From assembly GCA_949152475.1 (NCBI GenBank), contig OX424555.1, forward strand, positions 60,431,977-60,495,976: 64,000 nt of DNA. Direction: 5' to 3'. Each line of letters starts with the position of its first letter. The stretch's first letter is position 1. Under the pieces are notes generated by a model. The model was given only the letters and a program-made list of their open reading frames with translations. It had not been told where the DNA came from and made no database searches. Shown piece by piece: positions 23,881 through 34,376 of this stretch. The position numbers and the translations under genes were made by a program. The DNA is from Terebella lapidaria. Its lineage: Eukaryota > Annelida > Polychaeta > Terebellida > Terebellidae.

Positions 23881-24337
23881 GTTTTATAAATCCCCTCAGA
23901 TTTTCCTGGTCCAATATGAAGTAAAATATAAACAGTCCGTTCATAATTAAAAGACGCCAAGCTTTGGTGTGATAATTCCAGTTGTATACACTTGACATTT
24001 TCCAAACTTGAAGCAAAGTGAAAAGGAAGCAGTGACCAAACAGAGTTAGGCGTATATCGATATTGTTTCCAATGACATGGCAGTTTAACAATTCAAATGT
24101 GACTTTATTATCTTGAGACGGAAGCGGAAAAGCCTGTCGTTTGACACAGCAGGCAACAGAAAGGGCAGCGGGTATATGCATGGTGATGTGGCTGACCAAT
24201 ACGAACGCCGCTAGAAAATGACCAGACGTAACCGACACCCCCAAAACACATGTATTCACAAAATTAGAGTGGGTGTGTATTTGTATCCATATACTGGAAT
24301 ATAGCCAAGCAATAGTCCATAGAGCGACCAGAAGCAT
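23816..24337 (-). CDS. Hypothetical hydrophobic protein, doubtful
   Basis: An uninterrupted 173-codon frame with an ATG start codes a protein with four hydrophobic stretches (residues ~1-18, ~28-60, ~98-112 and ~126-143), suggesting a multi-pass membrane protein. I recognise no family. Only its last ~20 codons overlap the duplicated family C block, and there the other copies do not keep the frame. An open frame of this length can arise by chance in 64 kb. No promoter, splice site or polyadenylation signal supports it. It could be a fragment of a receptor or simply non-coding. Confidence 0.2.
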   Translation of the reverse strand: MLLVALWTIAWLYSSIWIQIHTHSNFVNTCVLGVSVTSGHFLAAFVLVSHITMHIPAALSVACCVKRQAFPLPSQDNKVTFELLNCHVIGNNIDIRLTLFGHCFLFTLLQVWKMSSVYNWNYHTKAWRLLIMNGLFIFYFILDQENLRGFIKRDCPVKDNAWQKIPDLFSLEF

Positions 24338-24881
24338 AATGCTAAGATTATGTCTCGTGCATGAAATAACAAATTTTGTGTGTTATCATTGTCCTCGCGT
24401 TATTTTTGTATCTTGTAGAGCAATTAGTTGGGAAAGCATACATCAGTTATGAATAGTCATTGATTTAATACATGGGCTTTATCAGGGATATGTGTTCAAC
24501 CGAGTGGAACAGTCTAGGGGATCGTAAAGATTGCTTATCATCTAGAATCCAGGCCTTATCAGCCAACTATTGGTATATCTTATTTGAACTATAGCTCAGC
24601 AATACCGCGATTGATTTTGTTGAAAATTACCGTGTATGTTATATACATGGTCACAAGGCTGTTTCATTTGCCAAATTGCAGAAAAAGTCGATTAATTATA
24701 TTGATTTAGGGCGTTAAACTCCATCTTTCAAATGTAACTTACATAAGAAATAGACAGCGTGATATAGTGGGAATGCGGCATTTCTTGTCTTGATATTTAG
24801 AATTAGTACTATTTATTCTCCCAGAACGGAGGTTTGTTGAACTGCAAGATGACCAGTATTTGCTGGTTTTAGCGTGTTTTT
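24338..24881. other. No gene recognised
   Basis: AT-rich sequence between the duplicated block and the composite repeat. I see nothing to annotate. Confidence 0.4.
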
Positions 24882-26318
24882 AGGTTATCGGACCTTTGGT
24901 CCGATAACCTATTGCCGTGGCGTTGCGTCCGTCCGTCGTCCGTCCGTCGTCCGTTCACATTTTTATCTTTAAAGTTCACAATGGAACATTTTTGAAATTT
25001 TGCATAATAATACCTAAAAATATTTCCAGGAAAGGCTTTTTTTAGTTTTCTGCATTTTTTTTCAAAATGGCGGCCATTTTTGACGAAAAACGGCCAATTT
25101 TGGACTTTGACGGTTGTTTTCTCAAAATCTGTTCAGTAACTTTTTTTCTTATTGACGCATAAGACTCCTCATATGTACCCCTGTGACGTGTATAAGTTTC
25201 GTTGCCCTTGAATCGCTCGAAGTGGGCCAATTTGGGCCCGAAATCGGCCCAAATGGGACTTTCCCATGTTAAATTCTCCTATGCTTTATAATGGGACACA
25301 TTATGCCTCACTTAATATTGAGATTAAAGACTAGGAATCAATTGTGGACATATAGGAATTGATATACGCTGAATATTCTCGTGACCTTGAATTTGACCTT
25401 TGACTTCATTTTCAAGGTCACAGGACAAAATGGCTAATATCTCGCTTATTATCTACTTTACAGCTTAGGAATCAATTGTGAACATATAGGAAATGATATA
25501 TGCTGAATATTCTCATGACCTTGAATTTGACCTTTGACCTCATTTTCAAGGTCACAGGACAAAATGGCTAATATCTCGCCTATTATCGACTTCACAGCTT
25601 AGGAATCAATTGTGAACATATAGGAAATGATATATGCTGAATAATCTCGTGACCTTGAATTTGACCTTTGACCTCATTTTCAAGGTCACAGGACAAAATG
25701 GCTAATATCTTGCTTATTATCGACTTCACAGCTTAGGAATGAATTGTAAACATATAGGAAATGATATATACTGAATATTCTCGTGACCTTGAATTTAACC
25801 TTTGACTTAATTTTCAAGGTCACAGGACAAATTGGCTGATATCTTGCTTATTATCAACTTTACAACTTAGGAATCAATTGTGAGCATATAGGAGATGACA
25901 TATTCTGAATATTCTCGTGACCTTGAATTTGACCTTTGACCTGAATTTCAAGGTCAGTTACCTTATTTTCAAGGTCAGAATACAAACTGGCTTATATCTC
26001 GATTATTATCGAATTTACAGCTTAGGAGTCCATAGTGAACGTATACATGATATAGGAAATGATGTATGCTGAATAATTTGGTGATCTAGAATTTGACCTA
26101 TGACCTCATTTTCAAGGTCACATCACAGAATTGCTAATATCTCACTTATTATCTACTTTACAGCTTAGGAATCTATTGTGGACATACTAGAAGTGATATA
26201 TTTGTTGGATATTTCTTGGCCTTGAATTGATTAATGACTTTATTTTCAAGGTCACTGGACAAAAGGCTAATATCTAAAATATACATTGTCCGGTAACCTT
26301 TCTTAGCCCTTGGGCTAA
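24882..26318 (+). mobile_element. Composite repeat with hairpin ends and a ~134-bp minisatellite core (copy 2)
   Basis: The left end is a perfect hairpin, AGGTTATCGGACC-ttt-GGTCCGATAACCT (24882-24910), followed by a GTCCGTCCGTCGTCC tract. A unique arm (24930-25300) leads into about seven tandem units of ~134 bp (25320-26260). Each unit holds GTGACCTTGAATTTGACCTT, CATTTTCAAGGTCACAGGAC, AAAATGGCTAATATCTCGC and CAGCTTAGGAATCAATTGTG. The right end has CCGGTAACC and the hairpin TTAGCCC-tt-GGGCTAA (26303-26318). A 5' arm, tandem core and hairpin-bearing end resemble non-autonomous Helitron-like 'pearl/DINE' elements of molluscs; that class is an inference. There is no coding capacity. An older inverted copy lies at 3505-4650. 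Confidence 0.75.
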
Positions 26319-27639
26319 TTTTTTCTTTTGGGTCGTATTCATTTTGGAGTGGTTTCCATCTTTGAGCGGGCCAACAAATAGGGCAATTTCGGCCAAATTT
26401 CGAAAATTCTATTTGTTCAGTTTTATATAACATGCATGTAAATTGTCGAAAGTCCATTGGGACTTCACATCACAGTACTGAAGACTTCCTCCTGCTATTG
26501 AAACAATCAGTCGAATCGCAAATCAATTTGTCCCAATCATTGCACGGTCTGAATATAGTATGTTTATGGGATTGTCGCTATGACCTTGGCCACACGAAAA
26601 GCCATGTTGGTCGGAGTTTATACTTCCAGTTCAATGTTCTTTTGTGATTTTGGGAACTAGCGATGGTGTGACACATATTCAGTATCATTTTGGTTTAAAC
26701 CGCATATGAATAACTTTCTTATAATCAAATATGTTGATGAAAAATAACCCCTAAAACACGACTTAAAACCGCGGCATTTTGAACATGCTACATCTGCCGT
26801 TCTTTCAATATTTCCAATAAATATTTGGGAATAATTTCATTGAGATAAAGAAAGATTTAGAGAAATATGTGAAATAATAATTTTGTGGGTTATTGGAGAA
26901 ATCACCTAAATTGAACAAAACTGACCACGTGGCATTGTTTATCAATAGAAGTACTGTATGACGTCATCAAAACGTCATTTACGGATGTATGCACAACGAG
27001 ACGAGCCATCAAAGCAAATTTTGCCTCAACTGACGTCACGATTACGGAAATTGCCGAAGCTATTTTTTCATCGGCATGAGAGGGCAATTGTGTAATACTG
27101 GCTCAATATACTCGTTTACATATCGCTGTTATTAATTACCAATAAACGCGAACATTTTTTTCATTACCAAACGTCTACAAAGCCTTTATCTGAACAGGAA
27201 TAAAACCATATATGTTACCTTGCTACTATGACTTTAAGATAATTTCATAGCATATGATAAAAGCCATGACAGGGTGAACATGGTTACGAAGGGGAAACTA
27301 CATGATAGCTGTAAGCACCTTTCGTTTGTGCATTATCGGTGAGATGGCCCCTTAGGCAATCTGCATAATTGGACTGTTCCATTTCAGAAAACCCTACCAA
27401 CAGAGAATCAGATTTGGACGCGACAAAGCCCATGTTAAATCTCCATTCAAAATCAAATATTTTTATATTACAATGACACATTGCTCTTCATGAACAAACC
27501 ATCATTATATCCTGTTTGGTCAGTGGCTTGTTTTCACTCTGTTTTTGGTCTGATAAAATTAAAGAGAATGCAACTGGAGATATTACATCTAACATTGGCG
27601 TCTTTTAATCATGATCGGACTTTGATGTTCACTCTCTAC
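26319..27639. other. No gene recognised; two perfect CRE palindromes
   Basis: TGACGTCA occurs at 26959-26966 and 27031-27038, 72 bp apart. A 61-codon minus-strand open frame (26902-27087) spans them and ends at a donor-like GTGATT, but no neighbouring exon or domain supports it. The rest is AT-rich. Confidence 0.35.
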
Positions 27640-28070
27640 GTAACCTTTTACACTCGACGTCCATTTTTTCCCCTTCAAAACTTATTATCTTCGCTTGCCG
27701 ATAATTCCTCCAATTTGTTCAAGGGATATTCACTTCACTGAAATACACTTCCTAACGTATTTGTAAGCTACATGTTTATATCCACCATATTTGATCCAGA
27801 CAGCATTTACTTGCAGCTCAGGATATTAACATGTGTTTCCAAATGAAATGCTTGTGCGAGTTGGATGCTTCATGATCGATTTGATAAGCTCCCTTCTCAT
27901 ATTTCGTCCCACATCAGGATAGGTTTGTACCTGTGATGAGAGAGGTGAGGATTGTGTTAGTAACCCGTGTTGCTCGTATCGATAGGGATTGGCGTGTGTT
28001 TGTCAAACGGATAACACTGCATAACGTTTTGTGTTTATTTAGTGTGGTTGAAAAAATGTCATTTATACCA
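27640..28070 (+). repeat. Diverged duplicated block, family B, copy 3
   Basis: This is the counterpart of 17090-17480 and 21095-21500 (GATGCTTCATGATCGATTTGA, CTCCCTTCTCATAT, TTCGTCCCACAT, TGTGATGAGAGAGGTG). It shares more with copy 2 than with copy 1. Confidence 0.6.
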
Positions 28071-29469
28071 GCTCCTTGTCCCTGGAGTGAACGTGAACAG
28101 AATATCAAATCACGCTGTCACTATATGGATTGATTACTTGATTTTCGCAATTTCCTGTAGAATTATATGTACATCCATCAACAATAATCATGTGTTTAAG
28201 AACGTTTGGACACTTCGTCACAATTATAGTGTGTATACTAACGAGGTTAACATGTGCATTTGCACTTGTGTCAGGGATTCCTAAGATTCCGATTGCCATA
28301 ATAAATAGCGAATCAATCGCTACTTGGCAGATACACAATTTGCCGGATGCACTAATTGGTATGAAAAGACGTATAGAGGGTTATACATCGAACATCAATA
28401 ATCTCACCTCGTAAGCGTACATGTCTTGCATACAGTCATTTCACTTTACTTACCACCGATCATAATTGGTGACGATGGTTTGTACTTTTGTATGTCATTT
28501 ATAATATAATGGTGGTTCGCAGTGTATATCTATTGTCGTCACCAAAATATAGGCACTTTGGCTAGCTATCGTTCAACAGAAGCCGTGCAGTTCACGTACA
28601 CATGCTTGTGTCAGTCCGAGATAGGGCTCGCTAGATCTGTGCAAGCTAGATCCAGGTTTCTAACTACAAGTGAGGGTGGTTCGTTAGCGTTTGAGAACCA
28701 TCATGCTTTTTTGAATTACGATGTACTGAAACTTAAATGTCAGCTCATACTGATCTAGAAATATATAGGGGGTGAGCTAAGATTTGAATATTGAATATTA
28801 TATAGTCGAGAACATCTGGCGAAAAAAGTCACACAGTGTGGACGTTTCTGATTGCCGCTGATGATTTTGAGTGGTTAGCTTGAGAACCGGTGACATTCAT
28901 GGCAGAAAGTACTCATGAAATCCATTCATGTTGTAGCAAAATTTCCGTAAGATGGTTAAATTGCACTGTCTGGAATGGTGCCTGGTGACAAAGTGGCTCT
29001 TGCAGCAGTACTTTGTCATATTGTAATACTACTTTGGTTCCAATTTGTCAATGCTTTTGCCATATCAGCGAGTAATTAGTATTGTGTCTTGTTATTATGA
29101 TTTATGACATCATCGCCTATGTGGCAGGTAGGATGTGGTGTCGACCAGACCCAGCCAGCATAGTGCTTTCGTCTGAAACTAATGTTTAGCTGACATTAAT
29201 TCTTGTTTTGTGTGTGCTGAATACACATGAAACCAATAACACATTGACTTCATTAACCCTCATACATAGCCATAAGGAGGTGAAATAAGCAGGCGTTTTC
29301 GGAAAGAGTAAGTATTTCCTGCTCCATATGTGGCAACCGTCATGAATTCCCAAAAAAATATGCAAACAGGTGTGGCGATTTTGCCCAAAGATCGCGGCAG
29401 GTGGTTCTTTGTTAAACACGCTTGTTTCTGGCCTTTGTTTTGGACGCTTCTGTTTGAAGCACGCGCTGC
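28071..29469. other. Sequence with one short duplicated segment, no gene
   Basis: The segment 29120-29205 recurs at 22250-22345. Nothing else here is recognisable as a gene or element. Confidence 0.4.
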
Positions 29470-29772
29470 TTAACTCAGTAGCCTTTTGGCTTGTGATTAG
29501 GTACTTATGTACTTGTCATATATCTATTCCATGGGGTTTGTTTCGGATTTCTAAATCATTTTCATAGGTTGTTGGGCAGTTGTATACTAATTCCATCAGG
29601 TGTACAGTAGAAACAACTACATTTACCACACTTTCTGCTCCTGATGACGCCAGTGTGTCTTTTGATAAGGTATTTGGTCGGGCTTTGTTTCTATTGCAAC
29701 ATGGGTTTTACGTTTGTTATTGGAATCATCAAAATTTGGCTGTATTGGTGGTAATAGATTGGTACTTACATT
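29470..29772 (-). repeat. Dispersed ~300-bp repeat family, inverted copy
   Basis: Read on the minus strand it matches the tandem pair at 12567-13260 over nearly the whole unit. It lies just left of the LTR element fossil. Confidence 0.75.
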
Positions 29773-29805
29773 AGCAACGCCCTCCAACTCTCTCGCCCAA
29801 TATAC

Positions 29806-32800
29806 TGTAACAATGGTCTTACGTCACTTCCTTCGTTTCTCGTGCTCTGGGGTATAAATACACTGGAGCCGTGTTGTTCTTAGAAGTTGTCTCTGAGCAA
29901 GGCGAGAGAAACGACGGAGGGCTCGGCCATGAGCTCTACGTCCTCGCTCCGTGGCTAAGGCCCTTGCGGGCCCCTTGGGACAATTTCCTGGCTAAGTTTA
30001 TTTAAAGAAACCATTTGTCCAGATAAGTACAATATTTGTGAGTTAGATAAGGAATCATTAGAATGCATCATGGTCAAAATAAAAGATATGTTTTGGAAAG
30101 ATGTTATAAGCGCATGGATCGAATACAAATTTACATGTGATGCAAACAAAAACCCGGAATATACAGCTTCAGAAATAGTACATTTCCCAATTTGGCATAG
30201 TTACTGGAACACAAGCAAAAATATCCTAGCACTCAAATCTAAATTGATTTCTCGGAACATCATTTATATTAAAAATATACTTAACGAAAATGGTCAGTTT
30301 CATTAGCACCTAACTTTTTTGTGAAACTAACACACGTTAAAATAAACTTTTTAAATTTCCAAAGTTTGATTAACTCCATCCCTTACAGGTGGAAGTCAAA
30401 AATTAACCAACGACAGTTAACAACGGAAACCTCAAATACACCAGCCAATTTGATGGAATAATTCACGAATATAAGCCGTCCGGTAAATACCGTATATAAC
30501 AAATTACTGAGCAAATTAAAAGTTAAAGTAACATCTGAAGAAAAGTGGGAAATACAGTTAGCTCAAACAATAAAATGGGAAATAGTATATACGGTACCCC
30601 GTAACTGTACAATAGACACTAAACTTTTGGAATTTCAATTCAAAATTCTTCATAGAATACTTCCCACAAATAAGTTTTTGTTTTTATGTCGATTGTCCAC
30701 TTCAGATCAATGTCACTTTTGTAAAACATCTGTAGAAAGTATCCCTCATCTTTTCTACGAATGCGAAATAGTACACGCCCTCTGGCTAGAATTTGCTGAA
30801 CGATTATATCCAATGATTCATATATTCCCCCTTTTGACGTCACGGAATAGGTTGCTAGGAAACTATGATACAATTTTGGTACTCGTAAACCACCTCTTTC
30901 TCATAGTGAAGCGATACATCTTTGTCACAAAATGTACGGAAAACATTTTATCAATTACTGCATTGATGAAAACAGTTAAAAATTGTTACACCTTAGAACA
31001 AACCAGAATAAATACTAGTAGCAACCCGTTCAAATGTAAAAAAAAAATGGGAGTGTATAGGACGTTTTTACAACACTTGTAGATCTAACATTAACATATT
31101 AGCAATATATGCAGCTAGACCCCAAAACGTTATGTGAAACAATTTCGATAGGGGGCCCAAGTGGGGAAGACCATGATGACTCGGGGGTGTACGCCGTCTG
31201 GTTCACCGGTCTCCCACCTGGGATGGTGCGACACAGGCTCTGGCAGACCGTCGGGCTGTCCGGGGTTCCATCCCCTATGGCGGACCGCGGCGAGTCGGCC
31301 TTACAGTTAACACCACGGTGATGATCCTATATCTGAGTGGTGTCCGCATGTCTGGGCTCGCTGGGCGGGCTGCTACCTGGTTAACGTTCTGATGATAGAG
31401 TAGGCACTGCGCCCGCAGTGACCCGTGGTGAGAGGACTATCCTCGAGGATCCCGGATAGCGGACGTTAAAACTTTACATTGGTGCCGTGACCAGGATCAG
31501 TCCGACGGCGATCCATCGCAGCCTAACGTCGCAGTGTTTTGCTCCCTCGTCCCTGGGGACCTCTTGCCTCCTCCGGGACACTGAAAAGTAAGACGAATGA
31601 GTGAGAAAGAAACGGATAGTCTCCGACCATACCCGGTCGCATGACGGCCGTGAGTCGCCTCATGGTGGCTCTGGCGATAGAGATGTCCGGAAGGGCCCCC
31701 AGACCAGACCCAGTCTGCGGAGTCAACTCCGGCGTCTTCGACTCCGTCTACGGACGTAGAGTCGAGCCCTGCGGAGCCGCAACCGCCGTTGCCGAGTTAG
31801 GTGTGGTGGGTGGAGCTGGGAGTGGTTCTACTCCGCACCCGCCCTTGCCCGGACGACCTCCTCGGCCGGCGCTCTCCCGCAGGATGTCTCCGGCATCCGG
31901 AATCGAGTGCCGGTCACCGTGGTTGACTCCGGCCGAATGGACAAACTGTTCTGGCTACCAACGCCGGCTGGGTGGACTCCCTCGCGAGCCCCTGGTCCGG
32001 ATGCCGGACGATCTGTGCAGGGCGTAATGGACCAGCTGACCAACACTTTGAGTGAGCTGGCCCCTTTGGGGCACTATGACCGCGCCCGGTCGCCTCACCA
32101 GAGGCGACTAGATCGACGGAACCGCTCGCCCATGCCGAGTCCACAGAGCCGTTTGGGGCCCTTATCGGAGAGGGAGCAGCGGCTGATCTCTATCGCGCTT
32201 GACCAATACAAGCGGAGTCAGCCTGTTGCATTGAGCGTGGATCCCCTACAGTCCAGGGATGACCAGGCCAGTGGCTCCTCCCCCAGTCCTTCCAAGTCCG
32301 CAGACGCCGATGGTCTCAACTATGGGACCCGCGCCTGCTCCGCGACTTGGGGGCACCACGCTGGCGACTGCTTCAGCCGTTCCTATGGCCGGAGTTGCTG
32401 CCGCGTGGTCAGCCTATCCTGGCAGTCATGGTGCTCCGGGTGCTAGCTGGCAACCGGCGGCTTCGGCCCCCAGCTACGCCGATTATGCCGCCCCGTCTGG
32501 ATCCTATCCGTTAGGATCGGCAGGGGCCCGACCGCACCAAGTCAGGGTGGGCTACCTGCGGGAATGTACCCGACGGCATGCATGAGCTTCCCATCTCCCA
32601 TGTCTGTGGCATACGGTTCTGCACCTGAGGACTCCGCCGTGGGAACGGGTAGTGCACGGACTTTGCCGTCTTATACCACTGACCCCGGAGCTGGATCCGC
32701 CAACCGGGTGCGCTCTCCGTGCGACCGAAGGCCAGATCAGTCTTCCTGGCGGAAGACGTTTAATAGGGACAACGCCGATCCGGAGGATTACTTACTCCAG

Positions 32801-34376
32801 GTATGGCGGACGGCAGTGTATGAAGGATGGACCCAGGAGGAGGCTGGGCATATCCTCTTGGGGAGCCTGGAAGGGAAGGCCCTCCGAGTGATGCAGTGTC
32901 TGCCGGTGGGGACGGCTACGTTTGGCGAGGTTGCTCAGCAACTTTGCTTGCTGTTCACGCTGACGACGAACAGGCGGATGTTCGAGAGGCAGTTGAAGGC
33001 TCGACTCCGCCTACCGACTGAGTCCGTAACCAAGTACGTGTTTAACTTGCGTGTGCTTGGCCGGAGGGCCTATCCGGATGTGGAGGCCAGTCGGTTTGAA
33101 CCGATGCTGATCAATCAGTTCATTGAGGGGCAACCGTACCATATATCATATTATGGTCTTGCCACTCATGAGAAGCGATCGATGGGGGAGGCGATCAACT
33201 CCGTGCTTGCGATAGAGGTAGCTGTCCACTCCAGACAGATGCCTCCGGCCCCGGCTCAGGCCCCGGCTGTTCCCTCGCTGCCGGCCACGCCTTCTCCTGT
33301 GCAAGCGTCGCAGGTGGCCCTATGTCCTACCCCGGCTTCCCGGGAGCCCGCCATGGAGCCCAACCCTGATGTGGGTTGGTACGCCGGCGTCCCCCTCCGG
33401 GATGCCCGCGCAAGCGGCACCGGCTGTCGCGTCGTGCTCGTCCTCGGATGAGTACAACTTAGAGGAATACCATTTATGTGCGGCGCAGATGATTGCGCAC
33501 TGTACAGGAATCGATGCTCTGGGACCCGCGAAATGCTGTGCATTCACCTCCGGACCGGCCCAGAACTGTCCCTGTTATTACTGCGGAAAGAAGGGACACT
33601 TTTGGCTTGAGTGTCCGGAGCTGTTGGAGCGCTTGCGGGCACGCGGCTATCAAGGGGTCTTCCCGAGCCGCGCCGGAGGAATTCCTCTTATCTGCCAGGT
33701 CCTCCGGGACAGCAAAACCGACCTCCGCGTGAGGGAAACTGAAACCGGACGTAGTGGCGACCAACACTGCGTCCAGGGACAGTTGTTCTGTGGCGCCTGA
33801 GGCTGCCCCACCTGCGGACAAGCCGGACGACCCTCAAGTAGATATAATTTCTAGGGAAGTGGTCCTTGAGGATCCGTCTAGTTCCTCTGCAGCTGAGGCA
33901 GATAAAGAGGACTCCGTAGTGGAACCCAGTGCCCCGGGTGACTTCGATCATTCGACGTGCGCGCTGGTGAGGGACCCATGCTGGTACCTGCCCTTGTCTT
34001 TCAGGCGGGAGCCGGTCCGGTTCCTTGCAGACTCCTGCTCGGAGGTTACCCTTGTAGCTACAGGAACTTTTAAGCGTGAGCAAGCGCTAAGTGACCTAGT
34101 GTTGCGGGATCTTGGTCGTTACACGCTCCACGGGGCTGGTAAGAACTGCATCCGCTTCCATGGCATCATCGATCTGCCTATTACCCTTGGGGACAAGATG
34201 TATGTAGTAGAGGCAATCGTTGCGGATATCGAAGCAGCCGGGATCATTGGGATGAACTTCCTCCGGATCGCCAACTTTAGTTTTGGCGAACTCCGGATGG
34301 GAGAGGACACACACTTCCACTTTCGGGCGGGTCCGACCCGTTCATTCCAACTACGGGCGGCGCACACGACCATTGT
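29806..34376 (+). mobile_element. Ty3/gypsy-type LTR retroelement fossil, 5' part only
   Basis: The 5' LTR starts TGTAACAATGG at 29806, has a GGTATAAATA box at 29851-29860 and ends ACTTTACA at 31478. A primer-binding-site-like TGGTGCCGTGACC follows at 31480-31492. Without the LINE lodged in it (29988-31138) the LTR would be about 514 bp. Downstream is visibly GC-rich: a capsid-type gag region (~32.6-33.3 kb), a CCHC zinc knuckle (~33.57-33.62 kb, CYYCGKKGHFWLEC) and a retropepsin-like protease (~34.0-34.3 kb). Sequence then switches at about 34376 to a host duplicated block. No reverse transcriptase, integrase or 3' LTR is present. The copy is truncated and broken, with several breaks. Its age cannot be read from LTR pairs because only one is present; it predates the LINE insertion. 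Confidence 0.8.
29988..31138 (+). mobile_element. Tx1/L1-type LINE 3' fragment inserted in the LTR
   Basis: Reading frames at 30070-30306 (MFWKDVISAWIEYKF, typical of the region after the RT thumb) and 30627-31082 code the C-terminal part of an L1/Tx1-like ORF2. It includes a zinc-binding CHFCKTSVESIPHLFYEC motif of the zf-RVT type. The two frames are separated by stops and at least one frameshift around 30307-30626, and endonuclease and reverse-transcriptase core are absent, so it is a 5'-truncated dead copy. An 8-bp direct repeat ACAATTTC at 29980-29987 and 31139-31146 fits the target-site duplication. Confidence 0.75.

Noticed and set aside
25320-26260. CRISPR-like array of regular repeats
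   Set aside because: Units are ~134 bp tandem repeats without unique spacers, in a eukaryotic repeat; not CRISPR.
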